The position numbers and the translations under genes are program-made. Below are positions 17,424 to 24,921 of a stretch of 39,011 bases of DNA, piece by piece. The stretch comes from Clostridia bacterium. GTDB lineage: Bacteria > Bacillota > Clostridia > TANB77 > CAG-508. Location of the stretch: the NCBI GenBank assembly GCA_017477355.1, contig JAFUWA010000018.1, positions 1 to 39,011 of the forward strand, in the 5' to 3' direction. The notes beneath the pieces are model-generated. The model was not told where the DNA came from and ran no database searches. It worked only from the letters and a program-made list of their open reading frames with translations. Numbering within the stretch: the stretch's first letter is position 1; every line of letters starts with the position of its first letter.

Positions 17424-17789
17424 GTGATTAGTAAAAAGTATAACGAGATTTTATCAAAACTGGAAGAAAATATTGAGGATAAAAGAGACTTTAATTTAGC
17501 TAAATCTGCTTTGTCAGATTTAGCTATTTGTTATATGGATGAGTTAACCAAACTTAGCGAAAATTATAATTTTAAAGTTTCTAATTTTGAAACTAGATTA
17601 AGTGAGATAGAAAGAAAACTTTCAGAAGAGGAAGCTTCTAATATAGTTAATTTAGTGGAGAGTATTAATTGTCCTTATTGTGGATTTGAGTTTAACGTAG
17701 AATACGATGATACAAAAACAGAGACAACTTGCCCTAATTGTAATAATTTAATTGAATTGGATTGGGGCGAATTTGAAGACGATATGTAA
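17424..17789 (+). CDS. Zinc-ribbon protein with coiled-coil N-terminus (CD1247-like)
   Basis: GTG 17424 is chosen because AAAGG stands eight bases upstream; the longer frame upstream passes through the hairpin region and has no ribosome site. The 121-residue product has a helical N-terminal two thirds with heptad character (SKLEENIEDKRD to ERKLSEEEAS). It ends in a zinc ribbon with CPYCGF and CPNCNN (about residues 82-110) and an acidic tail. It resembles the clostridial CD1247-type proteins found next to efp. Function is unknown. Confidence 0.7.
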   Translation: MISKKYNEILSKLEENIEDKRDFNLAKSALSDLAICYMDELTKLSENYNFKVSNFETRLSEIERKLSEEEASNIVNLVESINCPYCGFEFNVEYDDTKTETTCPNCNNLIELDWGEFEDDM

Positions 17790-17791
17790 AA

Positions 17792-18387
17792 CTATAAATA
17801 ATCAAGTGGATTGACGGCTATGCCGTCTTTTTTTTATTGTTAAATGGAGATGAGGACCAGTTAAAGCCCCATTAGTTTTCTTGCCATTACTATCAAAATA
17901 TTTTGTATTTTCCTCTGCTTCAACATACATAGGGCCAACTTCTCCAATTTTTTGACCTTGGGAAATTTTTTGATTTTTTTGAACAAGAAATTGAGGAGAG
18001 CAATGTGCATAGATTACTTGAATTTCTTGACTTTCTACAATAATAGAATACCCATCAGCACCATAAAAACCAGTAAATATAACATTTCCAGAATTAATAG
18101 AGTAGATATTAGTTCCAGGAGGAGCGGGAATATCAATTCCAGAGTGATAAGTTGATGCTCCGTGAAGTAGGCGAGGTTCTTTTTCCAAAATAAGAAGAAA
18201 TAGAGTAATATCCAAATAGTGGCCAAGAGTAAGACGAAGTTGAGTTATAGTGAAAATTAGATGAAATGAATTCTAGGTTTTCTAATGAGGTATTTTCAAG
18301 AAAATTTGATTGGTAAAATGAAATATTAGAGATAAATATAATCAAAAGAAGAAGTGCGAAGAATAAATAAATCATTTTTTGAGACAT
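17792..18387 (-). CDS. M23 (LytM-like) endopeptidase, read through two +1 shifts at CGG
   Basis: The start is ATG 18387-18385, after AAGGAAGGTGA. The joined 197-residue protein has an N-terminal signal or anchor helix (about residues 5-24), an Asn/Ser linker, and an M23 domain. The domain reads PLFGYYSISSYFGKR, GASTYHSGIDIPAPPGT (zinc ligands in HSGID), VIYAHC and GPHLHL (second His motif). Two in-frame CGG triplets (18162-18160 and 17825-17823) break the frame. Skipping each C gives PTS-GASTYHSGID and IKKR-GIAVNPLDYL. VNPLDYL is the standard M23 ending. It is the only shifted gene on the - strand, so the effect follows the coding strand. It should cleave peptidoglycan cross-links. Confidence 0.9.
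17823..17825 (-). other. In-frame CGG, +1 frameshift site 2 in the M23 gene
   Basis: On the - strand the preceding codon is AGA, in the frame reached after site 1. Skipping C gives GGC ATA GCC GTC AAT CCA, i.e. the GIAVNP ending. An extra A in the nearby A-run would also restore this frame, so this site is less certain. Confidence 0.75.
18160..18162 (-). other. In-frame CGG, +1 frameshift site 1 in the M23 gene
   Basis: On the - strand the preceding codon is TCA. Skipping C gives GGA GCA TCA ACT TAT CAC, restoring the conserved Gly ahead of the HSGID zinc motif. Confidence 0.9.
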
Positions 18388-18407
18388 AAAATCACCTTCC
18401 TTAAAAT

Positions 18408-18443
18408 AAAAAAACAACTAACAAAATATGTTAGTTGTTTTTT
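18408..18443 (-). terminator. Terminator of the tRNA-Trp gene
   Basis: A 15-bp inverted repeat (AAAAAACAACTAACA at 18409-18423 and its complement at 18429-18443) with a T-run on the - strand. It starts right at the CCA end of the tRNA. Confidence 0.88.
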
Positions 18444-18517
18444 GGCAGGGGTGGAAGGAATCGAACCCTCATCAAAAGTTTTGGAGACTTCTATCTTAAC
18501 CGTTGGACGACACCCCT
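18443..18517 (-). tRNA. trpT: tRNA-Trp (anticodon CCA)
   Basis: On the - strand the acceptor AGGGGTG pairs with CACCCCT, followed by G and an encoded CCA end. The anticodon stem GAAGT/ACTTT encloses the seven-base loop CTCCAAA with anticodon CCA. The T-loop is TTCGATT. The D-arm is a short three-pair stem. The anticodon loop is normal in size, so this tRNA is not itself an obvious frameshift suppressor. It has its own promoter and terminator. Confidence 0.95.
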
Positions 18518-18548
18518 ATGAAATTTGTAACTTAAAAGCTACTTTAAT

Positions 18549-18577
18549 ATTATACAAGGTTTCTTTAAATTATGCAA
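18549..18577 (-). promoter_or_regulatory. Promoter of tRNA-Trp
   Basis: On the - strand, TTGCAT (18577-18572), 17 bases, TATAAT (18554-18549). It lies about 30 bases upstream of the tRNA 5' end. Confidence 0.8.
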
Positions 18578-18621
18578 GACTTATTTTGAAAATATTTTTG
18601 ATAAATGAATTTTTAGTGTTT

Positions 18622-18649
18622 TTGCTAGTCAAATAAAAAATTCTATGAT
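18622..18649 (+). promoter_or_regulatory. Likely promoter of the DNA methyltransferase
   Basis: TTGCTA (18622-18627), 16 bases, TATGAT (18644-18649), followed by an AAAAGGAGAGG ribosome site and the ATG at 18675. The match is moderate. Confidence 0.45.
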
Positions 18650-18674
18650 AGAATGCAATTGAAAAGGAGAGGTT

Positions 18675-21023
18675 ATGAATAAGAACGCTTTGAAGAAAAT
18701 TGCATATGAATTAAATACAGAGCTAAATGGCAATACAAAAGCTTTTATTTTTGCGGTTTGTAGTCAGTATTTGAAGATTCATAATTTGGAAAAAGAAAAT
18801 TGGCTAAGAAGCTATTTGGATTTTCAAGCTCCTCTTTCAAATAAAATGATAAAGTTATTAGAAGACTATCAGAAAGAATTTGAAAATATAGATGCAATTG
18901 GTTGGTTATATCAATATTTTATTGCAGAGGAAAAAGAACGTGTTTTTAAGAATTTGATGAATGGAATTAAGGTCGAAAAAAAAGATATTCCTTATGCAAC
19001 ACAACTTTTTACACCTGACTGGATTGTGAAATATTTGGTAGATAATAGCCTTGGAAGATTGATAGAAGTTAAGAAATTGGAAGAAATCAAATTGATAGAT
19101 CCTTGCCAAGGAACTGGAAACATTTTGATATATGCATTTGATGTCTTTTATCAATCCTATATTACAAATGGATATTCGAAAGATGAAGCAATCACTAATA
19201 TTTTAACTAAAAATCTTTATGGAATTGATATTGATGAAACAGTATGCTTAATTACAAAATTGGTTTTGCTATTAAAGGCAGAGTGCTTTGATGCTAAAGT
19301 TGTTGAAAAAATGAATATCGTTTGTATTAATGATGAATATGGGTCATTGACAAAAATTAATAAAAACAATAGTCCCAAGTATTTAGGAAAAGAGTATGAG
19401 GTTTTAAAGCAACAATATGATGTTGTTTGTACAAATCCTCCATATATGGGAAAAAAGAATATCAATAAGACATTAAGTGAATTTTTGAAACACGAATATC
19501 CAGATACGAAATCTGAAATGTATGCAGCTTTTATAGAAAAGGGATTAGAACTTACAGAGCCAAAAGGAGATCTTGCAATGATTACTATTCATTCATGGAT
19601 GTTTATTTCAAGCTATACAAAATTGAGGGAAAAGCTTCTTGAAAATGGAACCTTTATTACGATGTTACATTCTGGAGCAGCAACTTTTGACGATTTAAGT
19701 TCATTTAATGCATTAGCAACTTCGTTTGTTTTTCAAAAAGAAAAATTAGAGATAGAAACGGAGTTTATTAGATTAGCAGATTATTATAATACACAAGAAA
19801 AAATTAACAATTGGAATAATCCCCAAAATTATTATTATTTGAAACAAGAAAGATTTTTAGAGATTCCCAATGCTCCGTTTATTTATTGGATCTCAGAAAA
19901 TATTAGACATTGTTTTGCTCAAAATAAAAGATTAGATGAGTTCTATGAGGCAAGGCAGGGATTAGCAACAGGCGATAATAAAGAATTTGTGAGATTCTGG
20001 TATGAGGTTCCATTTGAAGAAATTGGATTAAACTATGATTCAACAGAGACATTTTTGAAAAGCCAAAAAGTTTATGCTCCTTATAATAAAGGAGGAATTT
20101 ATAGAAAATGGTATGGAAATTTAGAATATGTAATTAAATTTAATGAAGAAAATTATAGCAAACTATTGTCTCAAGGAAATCTTTTACCTTCCAGAAAATA
20201 TTATTTTCAAAAAGGAATTACATGGTCATTATTTGGGTTTGAAAATTTTGGTGTAAGATTTAAAGAGTGTGGATATGTATTTGATGTTTCTGGCTCTTCT
20301 ATGTTTCCGGAGGAAAATGATTTGTATTATATGATAGGATATTTGTGTAGTAACGTTTGCTTTAAATTTTTAGCTTGCTTAGCACCAACTGTAAATTTTC
20401 AAGTTGGAAATATTGCAAGTTTACCATTTAAATTTACGAATGATCAGAAAATGAGAAGTGAAATTGATGTGCTTGTAAAAGAGAATATTAAGCTTTGTCA
20501 AGAAGAATGGAGTTTTTATGAAACAAATATGGAATTTAAAGCACATCCTTTGGTGCAGAGGCAGTTTCAGAAAGAGAATTTTGAAAAAACGGTACAAGCA
20601 TTTGAACAATATTACAATAAAATAAGAAATCAATTAAGAAGAAACGAAGAAAAACTAAATCAGATTTATGCAAAGATTTTTGAAGTGGAAGAAGATGTAG
20701 ATTATCATGTAAATGACAGGGATTTGACAATAAAACCATTTGATAAGAAAGAATGGATAAAGTCGTACTTAAGTTATCTTGTGGGAGTAAGTGTCAAAAG
20801 ATATGATTTGACTGGTAATACTAATTATTCAATATGTAACTATTCATTAAATTTAGAAGAAATAATAAAGATTGTTAAGAAGATTTTAGACCAAGAGAAA
20901 ATGCAGTATATAGAAGAAATTTTAAATAGCTCTATTGAGAAATTTTATTCGAAAGAGTTTATCAAATATCATGAACAAATGTATCAAAAACATCCAATTT
21001 ATACAATACAAAACCTCAAATAA
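18675..21023 (+). CDS. PglX/Eco57I-like adenine-specific DNA methyltransferase, solitary
   Basis: The 782-residue product resembles the PglX methyltransferase of BREX systems but is shorter than typical PglX. Motif I is DPCQGTGNIL (about residue 141) and motif IV is NPPYMG (about 253), the N6-adenine class. Before motif I stands QLFTPDWIVKYLVDNSLGR, and after motif IV SEMYAAFIEKGLEL, both PglX-like. A target-recognition region with EARQGLATGDNKEFVRFWYE and LFGFENFGVRF follows. No nuclease motif is evident. No other BREX gene or restriction gene is in the window, so it may be an orphan methyltransferase or a type IIG-like enzyme. Base composition matches its neighbours. Confidence 0.88.
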   Translation: MNKNALKKIAYELNTELNGNTKAFIFAVCSQYLKIHNLEKENWLRSYLDFQAPLSNKMIKLLEDYQKEFENIDAIGWLYQYFIAEEKERVFKNLMNGIKVEKKDIPYATQLFTPDWIVKYLVDNSLGRLIEVKKLEEIKLIDPCQGTGNILIYAFDVFYQSYITNGYSKDEAITNILTKNLYGIDIDETVCLITKLVLLLKAECFDAKVVEKMNIVCINDEYGSLTKINKNNSPKYLGKEYEVLKQQYDVVCTNPPYMGKKNINKTLSEFLKHEYPDTKSEMYAAFIEKGLELTEPKGDLAMITIHSWMFISSYTKLREKLLENGTFITMLHSGAATFDDLSSFNALATSFVFQKEKLEIETEFIRLADYYNTQEKINNWNNPQNYYYLKQERFLEIPNAPFIYWISENIRHCFAQNKRLDEFYEARQGLATGDNKEFVRFWYEVPFEEIGLNYDSTETFLKSQKVYAPYNKGGIYRKWYGNLEYVIKFNEENYSKLLSQGNLLPSRKYYFQKGITWSLFGFENFGVRFKECGYVFDVSGSSMFPEENDLYYMIGYLCSNVCFKFLACLAPTVNFQVGNIASLPFKFTNDQKMRSEIDVLVKENIKLCQEEWSFYETNMEFKAHPLVQRQFQKENFEKTVQAFEQYYNKIRNQLRRNEEKLNQIYAKIFEVEEDVDYHVNDRDLTIKPFDKKEWIKSYLSYLVGVSVKRYDLTGNTNYSICNYSLNLEEIIKIVKKILDQEKMQYIEEILNSSIEKFYSKEFIKYHEQMYQKHPIYTIQNLK

Positions 21024-21037
21024 TATTATTTGAGGTT
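21012..21037 (+). terminator. Terminator overlapping the methyltransferase stop
   Basis: A perfect palindrome AACCTCAAATAA-TA-TTATTTGAGGTT whose left arm contains the last codons and the TAA stop. No strong T-run follows (TTGTAATGG), so efficiency is uncertain. Confidence 0.55.
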
Positions 21038-21050
21038 GTAATGGCAATAG

Positions 21051-21078
21051 TTGATTTTTTGAAAAAGTTTGATATAAT
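21051..21078 (+). promoter_or_regulatory. Promoter of the relQ-two-component operon
   Basis: TTGATT (21051-21056), 16 bases, perfect TATAAT (21073-21078). The first gene starts 66 bases downstream. Confidence 0.7.
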
Positions 21079-21143
21079 GCAATTAGATTTAAGGTTTCTT
21101 TAATAAATTTATAATAGAATACCACAAAAGGAGATGATAGCAT

Positions 21144-21758
21144 TTGGAAGAGAATTTTTACGAAGGATCTATTGTTCTTTTAGAAGGAGCAATCGCAAAT
21201 ATTAACGCAAAATTAGATATTATTAGAAAATATAGATTAATTAATGGAAAACAAGATCCAATTTCTCATATTGTTTCTCGTGTAAAATCAGAAGAAAGCA
21301 TGAAGGAAAAATTGAAGAGAAAAGGATTTGAAGTTACTCTAGAAAATGCATTAACGAAAGTTTATGATGCAGCTGGAATGAGAATTATTTGTAATTATAT
21401 AGATGATGTTTATGAAGTAGCAGAAATGCTAAAACATTATCAAGATTTGAAAGTTGTAAAAGAAAAAGATTATATCAAAAATCCAAAACCAAATGGATAT
21501 CGAAGCTATCATATTATTTTTGAATTAAGCTTAGATTTGGCTGGAGAAATTACACCAGTATATGTTGAAATTCAGATTAGAACAATTGCAATGGATTTTT
21601 GGTCAAGCCTAGAACATGAAATGAAATATAAGAAAAATGTTAAGAATCCAGAATTAATTGTTGAAGAATTAAGAAGATGTGCTGATGAGATTGCAACAAC
21701 AGATTTAAACATGCAGACAATAAAGAAAATGATTGATGCAAGAGGTGATGACGAATGA
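21144..21758 (+). CDS. Small alarmone synthetase, RelQ-like
   Basis: The 204-residue product is a stand-alone RelA/SpoT synthetase domain without HD hydrolase or TGS/ACT domains, the size of RelQ. Motifs are HIVSRVKSEESMKEKL, DAAGMRIICNYIDDVYEVA, DYIKNPKPNGYRSYH and VEIQIRTIAMDFWSSLEHEMKYK. It should make (p)ppGpp from GTP/GDP and ATP. The start is TTG with AAAGGAG upstream; an ATG in another frame nearby does not lead into the domain. Its UGA stop overlaps the response regulator ATG by four bases. Confidence 0.92.
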   Translation: MEENFYEGSIVLLEGAIANINAKLDIIRKYRLINGKQDPISHIVSRVKSEESMKEKLKRKGFEVTLENALTKVYDAAGMRIICNYIDDVYEVAEMLKHYQDLKVVKEKDYIKNPKPNGYRSYHIIFELSLDLAGEITPVYVEIQIRTIAMDFWSSLEHEMKYKKNVKNPELIVEELRRCADEIATTDLNMQTIKKMIDARGDDE

Positions 21759-22423
21759 AAGAAAAAATATTAATGGCAGAAGATGAAAAAGAACTGAATA
21801 GAGCTTTAAAAACAATATTAGAATTAAGTGGATATGAAGTAAAATCCACTTTTAATGGTAAAGAAGCAGTAGAAGCAACACAAGAAAATGCGTATGATGT
21901 GATTATTTTAGATGTGATGATGCCAGTAATGGATGGATTAGAAGCAGTTCGAGAAATGAGAGAAAGTGGTGTAAAAACACCAATTATCATGCTAACAGCT
22001 AAATCTACAATTGATGATAAGGTGGAAGGACTAGATAATGGTGCTGATGATTATTTAACAAAACCTTTTGATAAAAAAGAATTATTAGCTAGAATTAGAG
22101 CCCATATTAGAACAAATCAAGAGAAAAAAGAAAAAGTTTATATAGGAAATATTTTGTTTAGTAAAGAAGATTCTGAACTTTCTAGTGAAAAGGCAAGTTT
22201 TAGATTAAATCCGAAAGAGTGCGAAATTATGGAAATTTTGGTTAGAAATCAAGATAGAAATATTTCTCCAAATGAGCTGAGCAAAAAAATCTGGCAAACT
22301 GATGAATTACAAGAGAGCGCAGTAAATATGTATATTTCATACTTGCAAAATAAATTTACTGCATTAGATGCTAATGTAAAAATTAATGATGAGAATGGAT
22401 ATGTTTTAGAAAAAATAAGTTAA
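21755..22423 (+). CDS. OmpR-family response regulator
   Basis: The 222-residue product has a receiver domain (residues 1-115: AEDE acidic pocket, ILDVMMPVMDG with the phospho-acceptor Asp at about 50, MLTAKS, KPFDKKEL) and a winged-helix Trans_reg_C domain (about 130-220, with LNPKECEIMEILVRN and VNMYISYLQNKF). It is translationally coupled to the RelQ-like gene, and its partner kinase follows 27 bases later. Targets are not evident. Confidence 0.94.
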   Translation: MKEKILMAEDEKELNRALKTILELSGYEVKSTFNGKEAVEATQENAYDVIILDVMMPVMDGLEAVREMRESGVKTPIIMLTAKSTIDDKVEGLDNGADDYLTKPFDKKELLARIRAHIRTNQEKKEKVYIGNILFSKEDSELSSEKASFRLNPKECEIMEILVRNQDRNISPNELSKKIWQTDELQESAVNMYISYLQNKFTALDANVKINDENGYVLEKIS

Positions 22424-22450
22424 GTGATTTTCTAGAAGAAAGGAGCGTAT

Positions 22451-23708
22451 ATGACTGTTAATAGCAAACTACAAATTAAATTCATTATTACCACATTAAT
22501 AGCGGTAATTATTATTGTGATTGGTGTTTTTGCAGTTGTTACATTTGAAAATTATAAAATGACAAATGAACAGTTAGATGCTCTTTTAGATTTTATTAGT
22601 GAAAATAATGGTTCTATGCCAGATAATGAAAACAAAAAATACCAATATTTGGCAGATGAAGCAAAATATTCAACAAGATATTTTACAATCAGAACAGATG
22701 GAAAAGGAAATATAAAAGAGGTCAATGTCGATAATATTGCTTCTGTTTCACAAGAGATTGCAGAAGATATGACAGAAGAGGTATTAAAAAACAGTAAGAA
22801 TATAGGTTTCTTTCATAATCTTGCCAATAGCATCTTAGCGAATCGTAAAGTTTATGGATTCTTCTCAAATTATAAATATAAAATTACAAATGTTAATAGT
22901 GGAAAACTAATCGTTTTTATCGATTGTCAAATGCAATTAGAGTCATTTAAAGCCGCAACACTAAGATCACTTGCTGTAACAGGTAGTGCAATTCTGGCTA
23001 TTTTAATTGTTTTGATTGTAATGTCTAAAAAAATATTAAGTCCTATTTTTAAGAGTATTGAAAGTCAGAAGAATTTTATTACAAATGCAAGTCATGAATT
23101 TAAAACGCCTTTAGCAGTTGTTATGGCAGATATTGATATCTTGGAGATGACAGTGGGAGAGGAGAATGAATGGCTTCAAAGTATTAAAAATCAAACAAAT
23201 CGATTAAATACGTTAACGAGAACTTTACTTACACTTTCTAATGTGCAAGATGGTAGAGCAAGTTTAGAGACTTCTAAGTTTTCTATCAACGATTTGATTA
23301 GTGAAGTAATTGATGAGTTAAAAATTTTAATTGGAGATAGAAAAATTAATTTTAATAAACAATTAGATGCGCTGATGACAGCCGATAGGGATATGGTAAA
23401 GCAAGTAATTAATATTCTGTTTGATAATGCGTTAAAATATACTCCAGAAGATGGAGAAATTACAATAATGACTCGGAAAACGCGGAAAAAATGTAAAGTT
23501 TGAGATTGCCAATACTTGTGAGAATGCAAAAGAAATTGATACCTCTAAATTGTTCGAAAGATTTTATCGAGAAGATAAGTCTAGAACCAAAAAAGAAGGA
23601 TATGGAATTGGACTTTCTATTGCACAATCTATTGTAGCTATTCATAAAGGAAGAATTAGTTCAGGTACAACCAAAGATGGAAAAATTTATTTTAGAGTAG
23701 TTATTTAA
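22451..23708 (+). CDS. Sensor histidine kinase (read through a +1 shift at CGG)
   Basis: The joined protein has about 418 residues: a transmembrane helix (about 12-32), an extracytoplasmic region of about 140 residues, a second helix (about 176-197), then HisKA with NASHEFKTPLAV (phospho-His) and DIDILEMTV. HATPase_c begins with the N box DNALKYTPEDG. Frame 0 ends at 23503, before the nucleotide-binding G boxes. At CGG 23474-23476 a +1 shift gives a frame that supplies FEIANTCENAKEIDTSKLFERFYREDKSRTKKEGYGIGLSIAQSIVAIHKG, the F and G boxes. A second CGG nine bases on is out of frame after the first shift. Partner of the response regulator upstream. Confidence 0.92.
23474..23476 (+). other. In-frame CGG, +1 frameshift site in the histidine kinase
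   Basis: The preceding codon is ACT. Skipping C gives GGA AAA CGC GGA AAA AAT. A second CGG at 23483-23485 would also be in frame 0, but after the first shift it is split as CGC GGA. Only one shift is needed, as observed. Confidence 0.85.
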
Positions 23709-23715
23709 AATTCCA

Positions 23716-23744
23716 TTGAAAAACATAGCAATTGGTGATATAAT
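23716..23744 (+). promoter_or_regulatory. Promoter of the wall-binding repeat protein
   Basis: TTGAAA (23716-23721), 17 bases, TATAAT (23739-23744). A strong sigma-A match, lying just after the kinase stop. Confidence 0.8.
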
Positions 23745-23780
23745 ATTATGCAATGTTTTTAAGAATTGGGAGAGAATAAA

Positions 23781-24833
23781 ATGAAAAGAAAAGTAATAAC
23801 ATTATTTTTAATAATAATAACATTTTGGTTAATTTTTGTTACTCCAACGTTTGCTAAAACAGAGTATCCAACTTGGGAGTTGAAAAATGGAAAATGGTAC
23901 TATATGATTAGTAGTACAAATTTTTATAAAAATGGTTATTATAAAATTAATAATAAGTACTATATTTTTGATAAGAATGGTGTAATGCGAGCTAATGGAT
24001 GGTATTGCTTAAAAGGAACTGGTTATGAAGATTGGTATTATTTAAATGCAGATGGTTCTGCAGTTACTGGTTGGAAAAAAATTAATGGATTATGGTATTA
24101 TTTTGATTTATCAAATGCCAGAATGGTAAAAAATAATACAATACTTTCTAATGGAAAACATTATGCTCTTGGTTCAGATGGAGCGATGGTTACTAATGGC
24201 TGGATGAAGAAAATATGGATGTATGATGCTGATACTGGAAAGGAGTCTTATTCATGGTATTATGCAGGAAAAGATGGAGTTTGTGCTACTGGTTGGAGGT
24301 TAATCAACAATAAATGGTACTATTTTTCAGATTATGGAAGAATGTATTCTAATACGATTGCATATACTTCAGAAGGAACTTATGCTATTGCAACCTCAGG
24401 TGAGCTTTTTAAAAATTGTTGGGTAAAATTATACAGAACTAGTTATGACTCAGATAATAATCCATATCAAAAAGCAATATGGTATTATGCAGATGATGAT
24501 GGTCAAGTTTATAAAGGATGGCACAAAATAAAAGGAATATGGTATTATTTTGACAAAACAAGTGGAGAAATGTGTGATACTAATGTCAAAGATAATGAAA
24601 AGTTATATTTCTTTAATTCAGATGGAGCAATGCTTTCTAATCAATGGCATAAAGAAGCAGAAACAAAGTGGTTTTACTTAGATGGAAGTGGAGCTGCTGT
24701 ATCTGGTTGGAAATTAATTGGTGGAGAATGGTATTACTTTGAAAAAAATTATTTTGAAATGGTTTCTAATACTGAAATGACTATAGATGGAAAAACATAT
24801 CAGTTTGCTGCTGACGGACATTTAATTCAATAA
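23781..24833 (+). CDS. Secreted cell-wall-binding repeat protein
   Basis: ATG 23781 is chosen because GGGAGAG precedes it; the TTG further up would overlap that ribosome site. The 350-residue product has a signal peptide (MKRKVITLFLIIITFWLIF, cleavage near TFAKT). About ten choline/glucan-binding-type repeats follow, with WYYFD or WYYL cores, G-W-K-x-I and DG turns (for example GWKKINGLWYYFDLSN and GWKLIGGEWYYFEKN). There is no enzymatic domain, so it is an all-repeat protein. It probably sits on the cell surface, bound to wall polymers. It has its own promoter and terminator. Confidence 0.9.
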   Translation: MKRKVITLFLIIITFWLIFVTPTFAKTEYPTWELKNGKWYYMISSTNFYKNGYYKINNKYYIFDKNGVMRANGWYCLKGTGYEDWYYLNADGSAVTGWKKINGLWYYFDLSNARMVKNNTILSNGKHYALGSDGAMVTNGWMKKIWMYDADTGKESYSWYYAGKDGVCATGWRLINNKWYYFSDYGRMYSNTIAYTSEGTYAIATSGELFKNCWVKLYRTSYDSDNNPYQKAIWYYADDDGQVYKGWHKIKGIWYYFDKTSGEMCDTNVKDNEKLYFFNSDGAMLSNQWHKEAETKWFYLDGSGAAVSGWKLIGGEWYYFEKNYFEMVSNTEMTIDGKTYQFAADGHLIQ

Positions 24834-24842
24834 GAAAATAAT

Positions 24843-24886
24843 GAGGGGGGTCAAGGAAGAGTATTGACATCCCTCGCTGTTTTTTT
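24843..24886 (+). terminator. Terminator of the wall-binding protein gene
   Basis: Stem from GAGGG...TCAA (24843-24854) and TTGA...CCCTC (24864-24875) with a small internal mismatch, followed after four bases by a run of seven T's. Confidence 0.85.
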
Positions 24887-24893
24887 ATATAAT
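24864..24893 (+). promoter_or_regulatory. Promoter embedded in the upstream terminator
   Basis: TTGACA (24864-24869), 18 bases, TATAAT (24888-24893). The perfect -35 box lies in the right arm of the terminator stem and the T-run forms the spacer. It drives the CNNM/CorC-ABC exporter operon. Confidence 0.8.
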
Positions 24894-24921
24894 GTATACG
24901 AATTTTGTGGAGGAATCTAAA

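Noticed and set aside
18379..18636. ORF of 85 codons on the + strand across the tRNA-Trp gene
   Set aside because: Its residues (VEGIEPS...) are the usual artefact of translating the complement of a tRNA; the tRNA, its promoter and terminator explain the bases.
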